Source: WYZ-LMO2 sp040514265 (GTDB taxonomy: Archaea; Halobacteriota; Archaeoglobi; Archaeoglobales; Archaeoglobaceae). From it: a stretch of DNA of 14,376 nucleotides. The notes under the pieces are model-generated. The model worked only from the letters and a program-made list of their open reading frames with translations. It did no database searches and was not told the DNA's origin. Positions 1 to 7,529 of the stretch are shown one piece after another. Both the position numbers and the translations under genes were made by a program. Location: assembly GCA_040514265.1 (NCBI GenBank), contig JBEVCD010000005.1:1-14376 (forward strand). The letters are read 5' to 3'. The first letter of the stretch is position 1. Every line of letters begins with the position of its first letter.

Positions 1-1756
1 TGCCGAAGCTGCCGACGGTCACAGTCAGACAGGCGATGAGGACTATGACAAAGGCTTTCAGCATTTCCAAACCCGGCTCGACGACGAGCTCTGGCCAGGT
101 TAGAACGGCGAATATCAGCAGGTATATGGGCAGAATCCATTTCTGGGTGTAGAAGGCAGTTTTCACGAAGGGTGCTTCTGCAATTCTCGAAGTAACAGCT
201 GCGATCAGGGCAACCGGTGGTGTGAACTCCGAAATTGCTGCAGCGAGGAATATAAAGAAGTGGGCAACCCACCTGTCAAAGCCGAAGGATGTGAGGGGGG
301 TTACAACGAGCACGGAGGCTATGATGTACACTGCCGAAGGTGGAAGTCCGAAGCCGAGGAAGTAGGCGAGCATGAAGCTGAGGGCAACGAGAATCAGCAG
401 GTTCTCCTCTCCAAGGTCGAGCAGCAGCATGCTGATTTTTATAAGCCATCCGCTTACTGTGAAGAGGTTGATGATGATTCCGAGAACAGCCAGAAGCAGA
501 AGTATGTCAACTATGACTGCTGGATAACCTTCAATCGCTCCTTTTAAGCTCTTCAAAAGTTCCCTAAAACCGTTTCTCAGATCATTTGCAGATAACAACT
601 TTATCAGAGACGCTGCAATGAGGAACAGCAGAGAGGTGAAGAGAGCCGCCCTGACTTCTGGCCACCAGAAAACTCCCATAAGGAGTATCAGGACGACGAG
701 GCTGAGGAAGAACACAACCGTGCTGATCCTGTCCATCTTCTCCACTTTGCCGAGCTGCGATAGAACGTCATCTACCTTTATCCTGCCGGGTTTTACGTAC
801 TGGATCGTTAGTAGATAGACTGTGAGCATGATGGAGATGTAGTATATAAAGGCCAGAACGAATCCCCTGATAACAACCTCGAAGTAGCTAACCCCCAGAA
901 ACTCAGCCATCAGGAAGGCTGCGATTGCCATTACCGGAGGCATTATCAACCCGCCCAGAGCAGCGCTGCCCTCAGTTGCCGCAGCGTATATGGCGGGAAA
1001 TCCTGCTCTGCGCATCGCGGGAATTGTGAACTGTCCAACCAGAGCAGAATCCGCTGCTCCTGAACCCGTGCACATTACAACACTCATTGAGCCTATGACT
1101 GCAGACTGAGGTATGAGTGTGGGTCTTTTGCTGAATGCGCTTATAATCGTCCTGATCAGAGCTTTATCTATCTCAAACCCCTTTGCTATTCCCATCAGGA
1201 GGAGGAAGGCTCCAATAATTCCAACTCCGGCCTGTGCGTAGGTGCCGAACATTCCGAGCTTTATTTCAATTGTGGATGACGTAATCAGCCTTTCGAGGCT
1301 TATTCTTGAGGTTTTCAAAATTCCAGGGAACATATCTCCATACAGGCAGTAAACGATCAGGAAGAGCATCAGGATGAACAAAACCTTGTGCTCTCTTCTT
1401 GCGTATTCAGCAATAAGCAGGAAGAGGAGAATGCCAACAAGTTTATCGGTTAAGGTGAAGGACCCGACTCGTGTGTAGATCAAATCGAAGTAGTTTATTG
1501 GGAGGTAGATGGCAGAAAAAACACACACGGCTATGAAGAAAATTCCCAAAGCGTACTGAAGTTTCCCGAGCCTCGGGTAAAGGTTACCCTCCTTCAGCCT
1601 TTCGAGAGTGTAAATTATAAACGCCACGGGCACGAGGACGAGAGCCCAGAACATCGTCCCCATAATTCCTGTGGTGTAGTAGTAAATGGCAGAGGCGAAG
1701 TAGAAGAGGGATGCAGCAAAAACTAGGTAGGAAAAAAATTTGGAAGAGTTAACCAT
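1..1756 (-). CDS. TRAP transporter fused permease, TAXI type (partial, C-terminus off the left edge)
   Basis: Integral membrane permease of a tripartite (TRAP) transporter, which imports a solute, probably an organic acid, using an ion gradient and an extracytoplasmic receptor. The frame is open from ATG at 1756 to the window edge (585 codons, no stop reached) and is very hydrophobic throughout. The first ~150 residues form several membrane segments, as in fused DctQ-like/DctM-like permeases. The DctM signature lies at about residues 229-290: CTGSGAADSALVG, then FTIPAMRRAGFP, ATEGSAALGG, IMPPVMA and AEFLGVSYFEV. A later GFGLPPSAVY and EFTPPVAL match the second DctM half. A ribosome-binding site (GAGGTGG, 1762-1768 on the minus strand) sits 5 nt before the ATG, and the receptor gene stops 12 nt upstream, so the two are co-transcribed. 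The substrate cannot be told from sequence. The family call is firm; the length and end are unknown. Confidence 0.93.
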   Translation of the reverse strand, partial: MVNSSKFFSYLVFAASLFYFASAIYYYTTGIMGTMFWALVLVPVAFIIYTLERLKEGNLYPRLGKLQYALGIFFIAVCVFSAIYLPINYFDLIYTRVGSFTLTDKLVGILLFLLIAEYARREHKVLFILMLFLIVYCLYGDMFPGILKTSRISLERLITSSTIEIKLGMFGTYAQAGVGIIGAFLLLMGIAKGFEIDKALIRTIISAFSKRPTLIPQSAVIGSMSVVMCTGSGAADSALVGQFTIPAMRRAGFPAIYAAATEGSAALGGLIMPPVMAIAAFLMAEFLGVSYFEVVIRGFVLAFIYYISIMLTVYLLTIQYVKPGRIKVDDVLSQLGKVEKMDRISTVVFFLSLVVLILLMGVFWWPEVRAALFTSLLFLIAASLIKLLSANDLRNGFRELLKSLKGAIEGYPAVIVDILLLLAVLGIIINLFTVSGWLIKISMLLLDLGEENLLILVALSFMLAYFLGFGLPPSAVYIIASVLVVTPLTSFGFDRWVAHFFIFLAAAISEFTPPVALIAAVTSRIAEAPFVKTAFYTQKWILPIYLLIFAVLTWPELVVEPGLEMLKAFVIVLIACLTVTVGSFG

Positions 1757-1768
1757 TTAGCCACCTCA

Positions 1769-2823
1769 TCACTTGGCTATGTACTGATCCCACTCGCTAT
1801 TCCACAACCCCTTCTCCTTCAGATACTTCGCCAGACCGGGATGTATTGGCATGATGCTCGGGTCTGCGGACTTTATACCCCCAATCTGGAACTCTGCAAT
1901 GTTGCTGGCGAGAGGTTCGAGACCCGGATCAACTTTAGCGAGCTTGTCAGAATTCTTTTCGAGAGCCTTCAGCAGGTTGTAAACGGCATCCTCGGGCATG
2001 TTCACGCTTGTGTGGAATCCGAAGTAGAAAGGCACTGCATCTGCAGGGCCTTCAATGCCCCACTTGCTGACGTCGACTTCCTTCACCCCGTACTTTGCCA
2101 TTATCTTCTGCTTCTCCTCTTCGCTCATTCTGATGGCAACAAGCTTATCCTTACAGGCTATTGTAAGCTCCTGTCCCCAGGTAGGCAGGGAAACGCCCGC
2201 TGTGGTGTAAAGCCCTGCCGCAACAATCGTCCCCTCTTCAAGGGCCTTGCAGACGAACTTGGAATCGACCTCTACATGCTTCGGTTCCACGCCGAGAACT
2301 TCAAAGGCTCTCCTGAGGTTCAGGTGGTTCATGTATCCTGCCGGAGTCAGGAAAACCGGCTTTCCGTCGAGGTCGCTCCAGCTCTTGATGCTCTCAGCAT
2401 TCTCCTTCGTTGTGATGAGGAAAGTTTCCATCGTGTACGCCCAGAAGGTCTGGACGGGCATCTGCTTAACTTCAGACTGGAAGCCCTCAAAGGGTCCGGT
2501 GACTCGTAAAGACTCTTTGCTCCTAAATCAGCGAGATAGACGCTTTCTGCCTCTCCCTTGCAAAATCCTTTAACTGCCGCTGTTGTTGAGGAGTAGGGTT
2601 TGACCGTGAACTCGTAACCGGGCATATCCTCCTTAACCGCATCGAGAATCTCCGTTATAACTCTGTAGCCGTAGCATGAAGGATCGCATGTTGCCCATCT
2701 CCACTGCTTTACCTCCACCTTGGTGGTAGGAGTTGTGGTGCCTTCTGGCTTCTCCTCTGCGGCACATCCGGCTAAAAGTACTCCGATGGCGAGGATACAA
2801 AATATCGCCGCAGCTCTCTCCAT
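1769..2823 (-). pseudogene. TAXI-family TRAP solute receptor lipoprotein, frameshifted
   Basis: Extracytoplasmic substrate-binding receptor for the adjacent TRAP permease. The N-terminal part starts at ATG 2823 with a lipoprotein signal: a hydrophobic stretch ending in LLAGC (Cys20), followed by a Thr/Pro-rich linker. It reads correctly to about residue 107 (AKSLYE), after which that frame becomes low-complexity Arg/Ser sequence and stops. The natural continuation lies in another frame: VTGPFEGFQSEVKQ, then MPVQTFWAYTMETF and on to EWDQYIAK with TGA at 1769-1771. The two halves join near 2501-2505, where GAGTC probably replaces an original GAGGTC or GAAGTC, a one-base loss. Restored, the protein would be 351 residues, normal for the family, with typical TAXI segments (AGLYTTAG, GFHTSVNMPEDAVYNLLKAL, HPGLAKYLKEKG). 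No other damage is visible, so this is either a very recent mutation or a sequencing error. If real, the permease has no receptor from this operon. Confidence 0.88.
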
Positions 2824-2834
2824 GGGTAACGCAG

Positions 2835-2848
2835 ATAGATTTATCTAT
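2835..2848. promoter_or_regulatory. 14-bp inverted repeat between divergent TAXI receptor and UspA genes
   Basis: ATAGAT-TT-ATCTAT, a perfect 6-bp inverted repeat with a 2-bp spacer, lies in the 57-bp gap between two divergent genes (start codons at 2823 minus and 2881 plus). It is 12 bp from the receptor start codon and overlaps the AT-rich sequence that would serve as its TATA element, so a bound repressor would block the transporter promoter. It could equally be a chance product of an AT-rich promoter. Likely TATA elements in the gap are not clear-cut. Confidence 0.35.
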
Positions 2849-2880
2849 AGGGTTAAGGGTATTGGAGAAGTAGCATCCGG

Positions 2881-3279
2881 GTGTTCGAGATGATAGTCGT
2901 AGCCGTGGATCATTCGGAGAGGACTCCCCGAATAGTGGAGTTCGCAATCGAGGAGGCAAAGCTCCGCAGGGAGAAGCTGGCATTCGTGCACTCGCTTTAC
3001 GGAGGAGAAAAGACGACGGAGAAGGAGATCGAGCTTGCTGAGAAGCTCCTCGACTACGTCGTCGGACTGGCTGAGAGCAGAGGTGTCGAAGCGGAGAAGC
3101 ACCTGCTCATAAGGGGCAACGACCCGGCAAAGGACATAGTCGAGTTCGCCGACGAGGTCAACGCTTCCATGATCATAATCGGCGTCAGAAAGCGCCGTCC
3201 GGCTGGAAAGCTCCTCTTCGGCAGCGTAGCTCAGGATGTCATTCTCAACGCCAGACAGCCCGTAGTTTGCATCAAGTAA
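2881..3279 (+). CDS. UspA-family universal stress protein
   Basis: Single-domain universal stress protein of 132 residues, a cytoplasmic Rossmann-like alpha/beta protein; many family members bind ATP and act in stress adaptation, but the precise role is unknown. The N-terminus MFEMIVVAVDHSE has the usual first strand with the Asp10 that contacts nucleotide in ATP-binding members. Near the C-terminus IIIGVRKRRPAGKLLFGS (from residue 98) follows the G-x2-G-x9-G-S pattern, except that the second Gly is Lys104; then SVAQDVILNARQPVVCIK. I prefer GTG 2881 because MFEx-IxVAVD is the standard family start; ATG 2890 is the alternative and would shorten strand 1. It is divergent from the TRAP genes and separated from purS by 33 bp that hold purS's own TATA-like element, so it is probably monocistronic. 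Confidence 0.9.
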   Translation: MFEMIVVAVDHSERTPRIVEFAIEEAKLRREKLAFVHSLYGGEKTTEKEIELAEKLLDYVVGLAESRGVEAEKHLLIRGNDPAKDIVEFADEVNASMIIIGVRKRRPAGKLLFGSVAQDVILNARQPVVCIK

Positions 3280-3283
3280 TCTA

Positions 3284-3292
3284 TTTTTTAAA
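3284..3292 (+). promoter_or_regulatory. TATA box of purSL (leaderless mRNA)
   Basis: TTTTTTAAA is centred about 25 nt before the purS ATG at 3313, and no ribosome-binding site lies between. That spacing fits an archaeal TATA box with transcription starting at or next to the start codon. The preceding T-run also lies just after the UspA stop (3277-3279) and could double as its terminator. Confidence 0.6.
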
Positions 3293-3312
3293 CTCCGCTA
3301 CTACTGAAAGAC

Positions 3313-3555
3313 ATGATAGCCGACGTTATCATAGAGCTTAAGGAAGGCGTCGCCGACCCCGAAGGCGAGGCTACGCTGAAAGCCCTTCGCCTCCTCGGCT
3401 TCAGGAGGGTAAAGAAAGTTTCGAGCATGAAGGTCTTCCGCATAGAGATAGAGGCTGAGAGCAGGGAAGAAGCAGAGAGGGAGATCGCCGAAATGTGTGA
3501 GAAGTTGCTCGCGAACCCCGTGATTCAGAGGTACTCCGTAAGGTGGGTGGAGTGA
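3313..3555 (+). CDS. purS: Phosphoribosylformylglycinamidine synthase, PurS subunit
   Basis: Small subunit of the three-part FGAM synthase (PurS-PurQ-PurL), which converts FGAR, glutamine and ATP to FGAM in step 4 of purine synthesis; PurS dimers bridge PurQ and PurL and aid ammonia transfer. The 80-residue product has the family length and fold pattern: strand ADVIIELKEGVADPEGEAT, helix ALRLLGFRRVKKVSSMKVFRIEIE, helix SREEAEREIAEMCEKLLANP and the closing strand VIQRYSVRWVE. The VADPEG and ANPVI segments are characteristic. Its TGA (3553-3555) overlaps the purL ATG (3555-3557) by one base, so translation is coupled. No purQ is present in the window, so the glutaminase subunit must be encoded elsewhere. 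Confidence 0.95.
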   Translation: MIADVIIELKEGVADPEGEATLKALRLLGFRRVKKVSSMKVFRIEIEAESREEAEREIAEMCEKLLANPVIQRYSVRWVE

Positions 3556-5852
3556 TGTTCAGACGCTTGAACGTCCCCTTCGAACTGTACGAGGTCGAAG
3601 TTATCGGCGCGAGCGAGGAGGAGCTTCTGGAAATAAGTGACAGAATGGGGCTCGCGCTGAACCTTCACGAAATGAAAATAATCCAGGACTACTTTAGAAA
3701 AAAGGGCAGAAATCCGACGGATATCGAGCTTCAGAGCATAGCACAGGCTTGGAGCGAGCACTGCTGCTACAAGAGCTCGAAGTACTACCTCAGGCAGTAC
3801 TTGTTCGAGGCGAGCAAGTCCGATTACGTGATATCGGCTATAAAAGAGGATGCTGGCGTCGTCGAGTTCGATGAGGAGTACGCTTACGTCGTCGCACTCG
3901 AAAGTCACAACCACCCGTCTGCTATAGAGCCCTACGGCGGAGCTGCCACCGGAATAGGCGGAATACTGCGCGATGTACTCTGTATGGGTGCCCAGCCTGT
4001 AGCGCTGGTAGACCCACTCTTCTTCGCCCCGCTCGATACGAGGTTCGAGGACCTACCTCCGGGAACGAAGCATCCGATCTACCTCCTCAGCGGCGTAGTT
4101 GCCGGCATAAGGGACTACGGGAACAGGGTGGGCATTCCGACGGTAGCCGGTATGGTTTTCTTCGACGAGAACTACCTGACGAACTGCATCGTCAACGTGG
4201 GCTGCGTGGGGATAGTCAGAAAGGACAAGATTCTGCCGAGCAGAGTCGGTGGAGCTGGTGAGCTGCTCGTGCTCGTCGGCGGAAAAACGGGGAGAGATGG
4301 TATACACGGCGTAACATTCGCCTCCAAAGAGCTAAGCGAGGAGAGCGAGGAAGAAAGAGGTGCCGTGCAGCTCGGAAACCCGATTATGAAGGAGCCGTTG
4401 ATGCACGCATGCCTGGAGGTAGCCGAGAAAGGGCTCGCTACGGGCATGAAGGACCTCGGAGGTGGCGGTTTGAGCTGCGTTTGCAGTGAGATGACGCACG
4501 CCGCAGGTGTTGGTGCGGAAGTATTCCTCGACAAGGTTCCGCTGAAGGAGGAGGGTATGGCACCTTGGGAGATATGGATTTCGGAAAGTCAGGAAAGGAT
4601 GATGCTCAGCGTGAAGCCGGAGAACGTCGATGAGGTCCTTTACATCTTTCAGAAGTGGGACGTGCCAGCCGTCGTTGTTGGGAAGACGATACCCGAGAAA
4701 GTCTTGAGAGTGTACTACAGGGGTTACAAGGTCTACGAGCTGGAGCTCGACTTCCTGCTGAGCACGGTCGAATACTGTCGCAGCTACGTCGTGAAGAAGC
4801 CAGAGGTCGCGAAGGATGAGGAGATCGCGGAACCCAAGAACTACGCCGAGGTGTTCATGAAGATGATCTCCCACCCGAACGTGGCGAGTAAGGAGTGGAT
4901 AATAAGACAGTACGACCACGAAGTTAGAGCCGCCACAGCTCTAAAGCCGCTGCAGGGAAGAATGAACTTCGAAACCCACGGAGACGCTGCAGTGATAAGA
5001 CCGACGAAGAGCTGGAGGGGGATAGCGATAACCGCCGACGTCAACCCGTGGATGTGCAAGGTAGATCCCTTCTGGGGAGCAGCCAGCAGCTTCGACGAGA
5101 TGGTCAGGAACCTCGTAGCCGTGAACGCTGTTCCGCACTCCTTCTGCGACTGCCTGAACTTCGGAAACCCGGAAAAACCCGAGAGAATGGGCGAATTCGT
5201 AGAGTGCGTCAGAGCAATAGGTTGGATGGCGAAGGAAACCGGTATCCCCTGCGTCAGCGGGAACGTGAGCTTCTACAACGAAACACCCTACATGAGTATC
5301 CCTCCAACCCCGACACTGATGGGAATCGGCATCGTCGCCGACGTTCGAAAAGCTGTGACGAGCTACTTTAAAGGAGGAGCCGTCGTTCTGGTCGGCGAAA
5401 CGGAAAAAGAGTTCGGAGGTAGCCTTTACGCGAACGTTACGGGGGTCAGATGCTGGAGGGTTCCGCGGACTTCCCCGGAGAGGTTGAAAAAATACGCGAA
5501 CGCGATGCTTGAAGCCTTCAAAGACTTCAGAGTCCTCGCGTGCCATGACCCGGCGGAGGGAGGAGTAGCCGTAGCCATCGGTGAGATGGCGATCGGAAAC
5601 ATGCTGGGCTTCGAAGCGGTCAGAAAGATGAACTTCGTCGAACTCTTCAGCGAGTCGAACACGAGGTGGATTGTCGAGCTCAGGGAAAGCGACGTCGAGG
5701 AGTTCTTGGAGTTCATGAGGAGCAGAGGGCTCAAAGCCGAGCTCATAGGCTACAGCGGAGGTGACAGGCTGAACTTCGGAAGTTTCACAGTCGAGCTTGC
5801 GGACGTCGAGAAAGCTTGGCGGAGCGGGATGTCAAAGTTTCTCGTCCAGTAA
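3555..5852 (+). CDS. purL: Phosphoribosylformylglycinamidine synthase, PurL subunit
   Basis: Catalytic synthetase subunit of FGAM synthase: it binds FGAR and ATP, forms the iminophosphate intermediate and adds ammonia delivered from PurQ. It is 765 residues from ATG 3555, in the range of small PurL proteins. Landmarks are WSEHC at residues 66-70 (conserved active-site His69), ESHNHPSAIEPYGGAATG with GGILRDVLCMGAQPVAL (nucleotide and metal binding), KDLGGGGLSCVCSEM in the middle, NFGNPEKPE, and a second AIR-synthase-like half containing CHDPAEGGVAVAIGEMAI. I chose ATG 3555 over the upstream in-frame GTGs (3543, 3552) because it overlaps the purS stop by one base and has GGTGGAG immediately upstream; starting earlier would add four residues. 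The frame is intact. Confidence 0.97.
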   Translation: MFRRLNVPFELYEVEVIGASEEELLEISDRMGLALNLHEMKIIQDYFRKKGRNPTDIELQSIAQAWSEHCCYKSSKYYLRQYLFEASKSDYVISAIKEDAGVVEFDEEYAYVVALESHNHPSAIEPYGGAATGIGGILRDVLCMGAQPVALVDPLFFAPLDTRFEDLPPGTKHPIYLLSGVVAGIRDYGNRVGIPTVAGMVFFDENYLTNCIVNVGCVGIVRKDKILPSRVGGAGELLVLVGGKTGRDGIHGVTFASKELSEESEEERGAVQLGNPIMKEPLMHACLEVAEKGLATGMKDLGGGGLSCVCSEMTHAAGVGAEVFLDKVPLKEEGMAPWEIWISESQERMMLSVKPENVDEVLYIFQKWDVPAVVVGKTIPEKVLRVYYRGYKVYELELDFLLSTVEYCRSYVVKKPEVAKDEEIAEPKNYAEVFMKMISHPNVASKEWIIRQYDHEVRAATALKPLQGRMNFETHGDAAVIRPTKSWRGIAITADVNPWMCKVDPFWGAASSFDEMVRNLVAVNAVPHSFCDCLNFGNPEKPERMGEFVECVRAIGWMAKETGIPCVSGNVSFYNETPYMSIPPTPTLMGIGIVADVRKAVTSYFKGGAVVLVGETEKEFGGSLYANVTGVRCWRVPRTSPERLKKYANAMLEAFKDFRVLACHDPAEGGVAVAIGEMAIGNMLGFEAVRKMNFVELFSESNTRWIVELRESDVEEFLEFMRSRGLKAELIGYSGGDRLNFGSFTVELADVEKAWRSGMSKFLVQ

Positions 5853-5879
5853 GTACTTCCTCGCGTATTGCACTGAAGC

Positions 5880-5888
5880 AAAATTTAA
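5880..5888 (+). promoter_or_regulatory. Candidate TATA box of queC
   Basis: AAAATTTAA in the 78-bp gap after purL. Transcription starting about 26 nt downstream (~5910) would leave a short leader containing the GGAGGTG ribosome-binding site at 5919-5925. No hairpin or known riboswitch was recognised in the gap. Confidence 0.4.
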
Positions 5889-5918
5889 CGTCCGCAAGAT
5901 AGGACAGCCGTATAAGAT

Positions 5919-5925
5919 GGAGGTG
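5919..5925 (+). promoter_or_regulatory. queC: Strong Shine-Dalgarno site of queC that decides its start
   Basis: GGAGGTG is a near-perfect match to the 16S anti-SD sequence. It lies 5 nt before CTG 5931 but 14 nt before GTG 5940, so spacing favours a CTG initiator. An ATG at 5917, just in front, opens only a five-codon frame (MEVGT) that closes with TGA at 5932-5934. Confidence 0.6.
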
Positions 5926-5930
5926 GGAAC

Positions 5931-6656
5931 CTGAAGTGCGTGCTCGTGTTCAGCGGCGGGATCGATTCGACCACGCTGCTCTACTACCTGCTCGAAGAGG
6001 GTTACGAAGTTCACGCATTAACATTCTACTACGGGCAGAGACACTCGAAGGAAGTCGAGCACGCGAAGCTCATCGCCGAAAAGGCGGTGGAGAGAGGAAA
6101 GGTTCTGCACAGACTCGTAGACCTATCGGCTGTGTCGGAACTTATAGCTGCAGGAGCTCTGATGGGGAATGGAGAAGTTCCGAAGGGGCTCTACAGCGAG
6201 CCGTCGCAGAGGGCAACGGTAGTTCCCAACAGGAACATGATTCTGCTGTCAATAGCCGCCGGCTACGCTGTGAAGATAAACGCTGGGGAGGTATTCTACG
6301 CAGCCCACAAAAGCGACTACAGTGTATATCCTGACTGCAGAAAGGAGTTCGTTAAAGCTCTCGATGCAGCAGTCTACCTCGCGAACCTCTGGAATCCCGT
6401 AGAGGTAAGGGCTCCATTCGTCGATATGACGAAAATCGAGATAGTAGCCCTCGGTCTGAAGCTGAACGTTCCCTACGAGCTCACTTGGAGCTGCTACGAG
6501 GGTGGCGAAAGACCCTGTCTGAGCTGCGGAACGTGCCTCGAAAGAACCGAGGCTTTTCTGATGAACGGAGTGAGTGACCCTGCTCTCAGTGAGGAGGAGT
6601 GGGAGAGGGCGGTCGAAACGTACAGAAAGTTCAGGGAGCAAAGGGCTCCGAAATAA
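5931..6656 (+). CDS. queC: 7-cyano-7-deazaguanine (preQ0) synthase QueC
   Basis: ATP-dependent enzyme that turns 7-carboxy-7-deazaguanine and ammonia into preQ0. In archaea preQ0 is inserted into tRNA position 15 by ArcTGT to make archaeosine. The PP-loop motif is SGGIDSTT near the N-terminus; YYGQRHSKE, VVPNRNMILLSIAAGYA, AAHKSDYSVYPDCR and APFVDMTKIEIVALG follow the family pattern. Zinc-binding cysteines are at the C-terminus in CYEGGERPCLSCGTC. Start choice: the usual family start is M-K-x-V-V-L-x-SGG; reading from CTG 5931 gives (M)KCVLVFSGG with an ideally spaced SD. GTG 5940 is the first canonical codon but leaves only three residues before SGG, trimming the first strand. If a canonical start is required, use 5940 (238 residues instead of 241). 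Function is near certain; the start is not. Confidence 0.95.
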   Translation: MKCVLVFSGGIDSTTLLYYLLEEGYEVHALTFYYGQRHSKEVEHAKLIAEKAVERGKVLHRLVDLSAVSELIAAGALMGNGEVPKGLYSEPSQRATVVPNRNMILLSIAAGYAVKINAGEVFYAAHKSDYSVYPDCRKEFVKALDAAVYLANLWNPVEVRAPFVDMTKIEIVALGLKLNVPYELTWSCYEGGERPCLSCGTCLERTEAFLMNGVSDPALSEEEWERAVETYRKFREQRAPK

Positions 6657-6667
6657 CTTTATAAATT
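6657..6667 (+). promoter_or_regulatory. TATA box of the SDH-family peptidase gene
   Basis: CTTTATAAATT directly follows the queC stop (6654-6656). It is centred ~25 nt before ATG 6687 with no Shine-Dalgarno between, the arrangement for a leaderless archaeal mRNA. This makes ATG 6687, not the in-frame TTG at 6669, the likely start. Confidence 0.7.
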
Positions 6668-6686
6668 TTTGTTACACAAAAGCTGC

Positions 6687-7529
6687 ATGAACGACCCGTT
6701 CGCGACGCTCAGCGGACTTTTCTGGATTCTGCTCTTGCTGTACCTCATACTGGCTCCGCAGCTCAGACACCAGCAGCTGCTGGCTGCGAGGCGGAGAGTA
6801 ATGAGGAAGCTGGGCGAGAGGAGGGGGAGCAACGTCGTAACGCTGATCCACAGGCAGGAGACGATAGGTTTCCTCGGCATACCTATTTACCGCTTCATCG
6901 ACATAGACGACTCGGAAAAAGTCCTGAGGGCTATAAGGAGCACTCCGAAGGACAAGCCGATCGACCTGATAATCCACACGCCCGGAGGCTTGGTTCTGGC
7001 GGCTACTCAGATAGCAAAAGCCCTGAAGGATCACCCGGCTAAGACGACCGTCATAGTGCCGCATTACGCCATGAGCGGGGGCACACTGATCGCTCTAGCT
7101 GCTGACGAGATTGTAATGGACCCGCACGCCGTTCTTGGACCGCTCGACCCGCAGGTCATGAACTATCCTGCCCCCTCGATACTGAGAGCTGTCGAGAAGA
7201 AGGAGCCGAAGGACATCGACGATGAGACGTTGATACTCGCAGACATCGCGGAGAAGGCTGTAAATCAGGTCAGGCAGACGGTCTACGAACTTCTGAAGGA
7301 CAAGCTCGGGGAGGAGAGAGCCAGGGAAGTTGCGAGGATTCTGACCGAGGGTCGCTGGACGCACGACTATCCGATAACGGTAGAGGTTGCGAGGGAGCTC
7401 GGGCTGAACGTGTCAACGGACGTTCCGGCTGAAGTTTACGAGCTGATGGAGCTCTACCCCCAGCCGATGATGCAGCGCTACGGCGTCGAGTTCGTTCCGA
7501 CACCGAAGAGGGCTAATCAACAAAAATGA
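6687..7529 (+). CDS. Membrane-anchored ClpP-class peptidase, SDH (serine dehydrogenase proteinase) family
   Basis: Predicted serine peptidase of the ClpP/SppA-like clan, SDH family. It is 280 residues from ATG 6687. One membrane segment near the N-terminus (about residues 9-23, LSGLFWILLLLYLIL) is followed by basic residues, so the catalytic domain probably faces the cytoplasm. Family landmarks are IHRQET-GFLGIPIYRFIDIDD, LIIHTPGGL (residues 94-102, oxyanion-hole glycines), VPHYAMSGGTLIALAAD with the presumed nucleophile Ser130, DPHAVLGPLDPQ, and GRWTHDYPIT with a conserved His226. The true substrate is unknown for archaeal members; despite the family name there is nothing here to support a role in serine metabolism. 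Its last 17 nt overlap, tail to tail, the end of the gene on the opposite strand. Confidence 0.88.
   Translation: MNDPFATLSGLFWILLLLYLILAPQLRHQQLLAARRRVMRKLGERRGSNVVTLIHRQETIGFLGIPIYRFIDIDDSEKVLRAIRSTPKDKPIDLIIHTPGGLVLAATQIAKALKDHPAKTTVIVPHYAMSGGTLIALAADEIVMDPHAVLGPLDPQVMNYPAPSILRAVEKKEPKDIDDETLILADIAEKAVNQVRQTVYELLKDKLGEERAREVARILTEGRWTHDYPITVEVARELGLNVSTDVPAEVYELMELYPQPMMQRYGVEFVPTPKRANQQK

Noticed and set aside
260..818. Short plus-strand frames (260-547, 618-818) over the TRAP permease
   Set aside because: The minus strand is continuously open here and encodes textbook DctM motifs; these are shadows.
1841..2509. 222-codon plus-strand open frame across the TAXI receptor
   Set aside because: It is antisense to clear TAXI sequence. 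The frameshift raises the question of a real plus-strand gene, but the minus-strand halves match the family and this frame matches nothing.
4332..4919. 195-codon open frame antisense to purL
   Set aside because: The plus-strand PurL reading covers it with conserved family motifs; the antisense product has no recognisable family feature.
5853..5930. preQ1/queuosine-type riboswitch before queC
   Set aside because: The 78-bp gap shows no pseudoknot-like stem pattern, and such riboswitches are not known from archaea.
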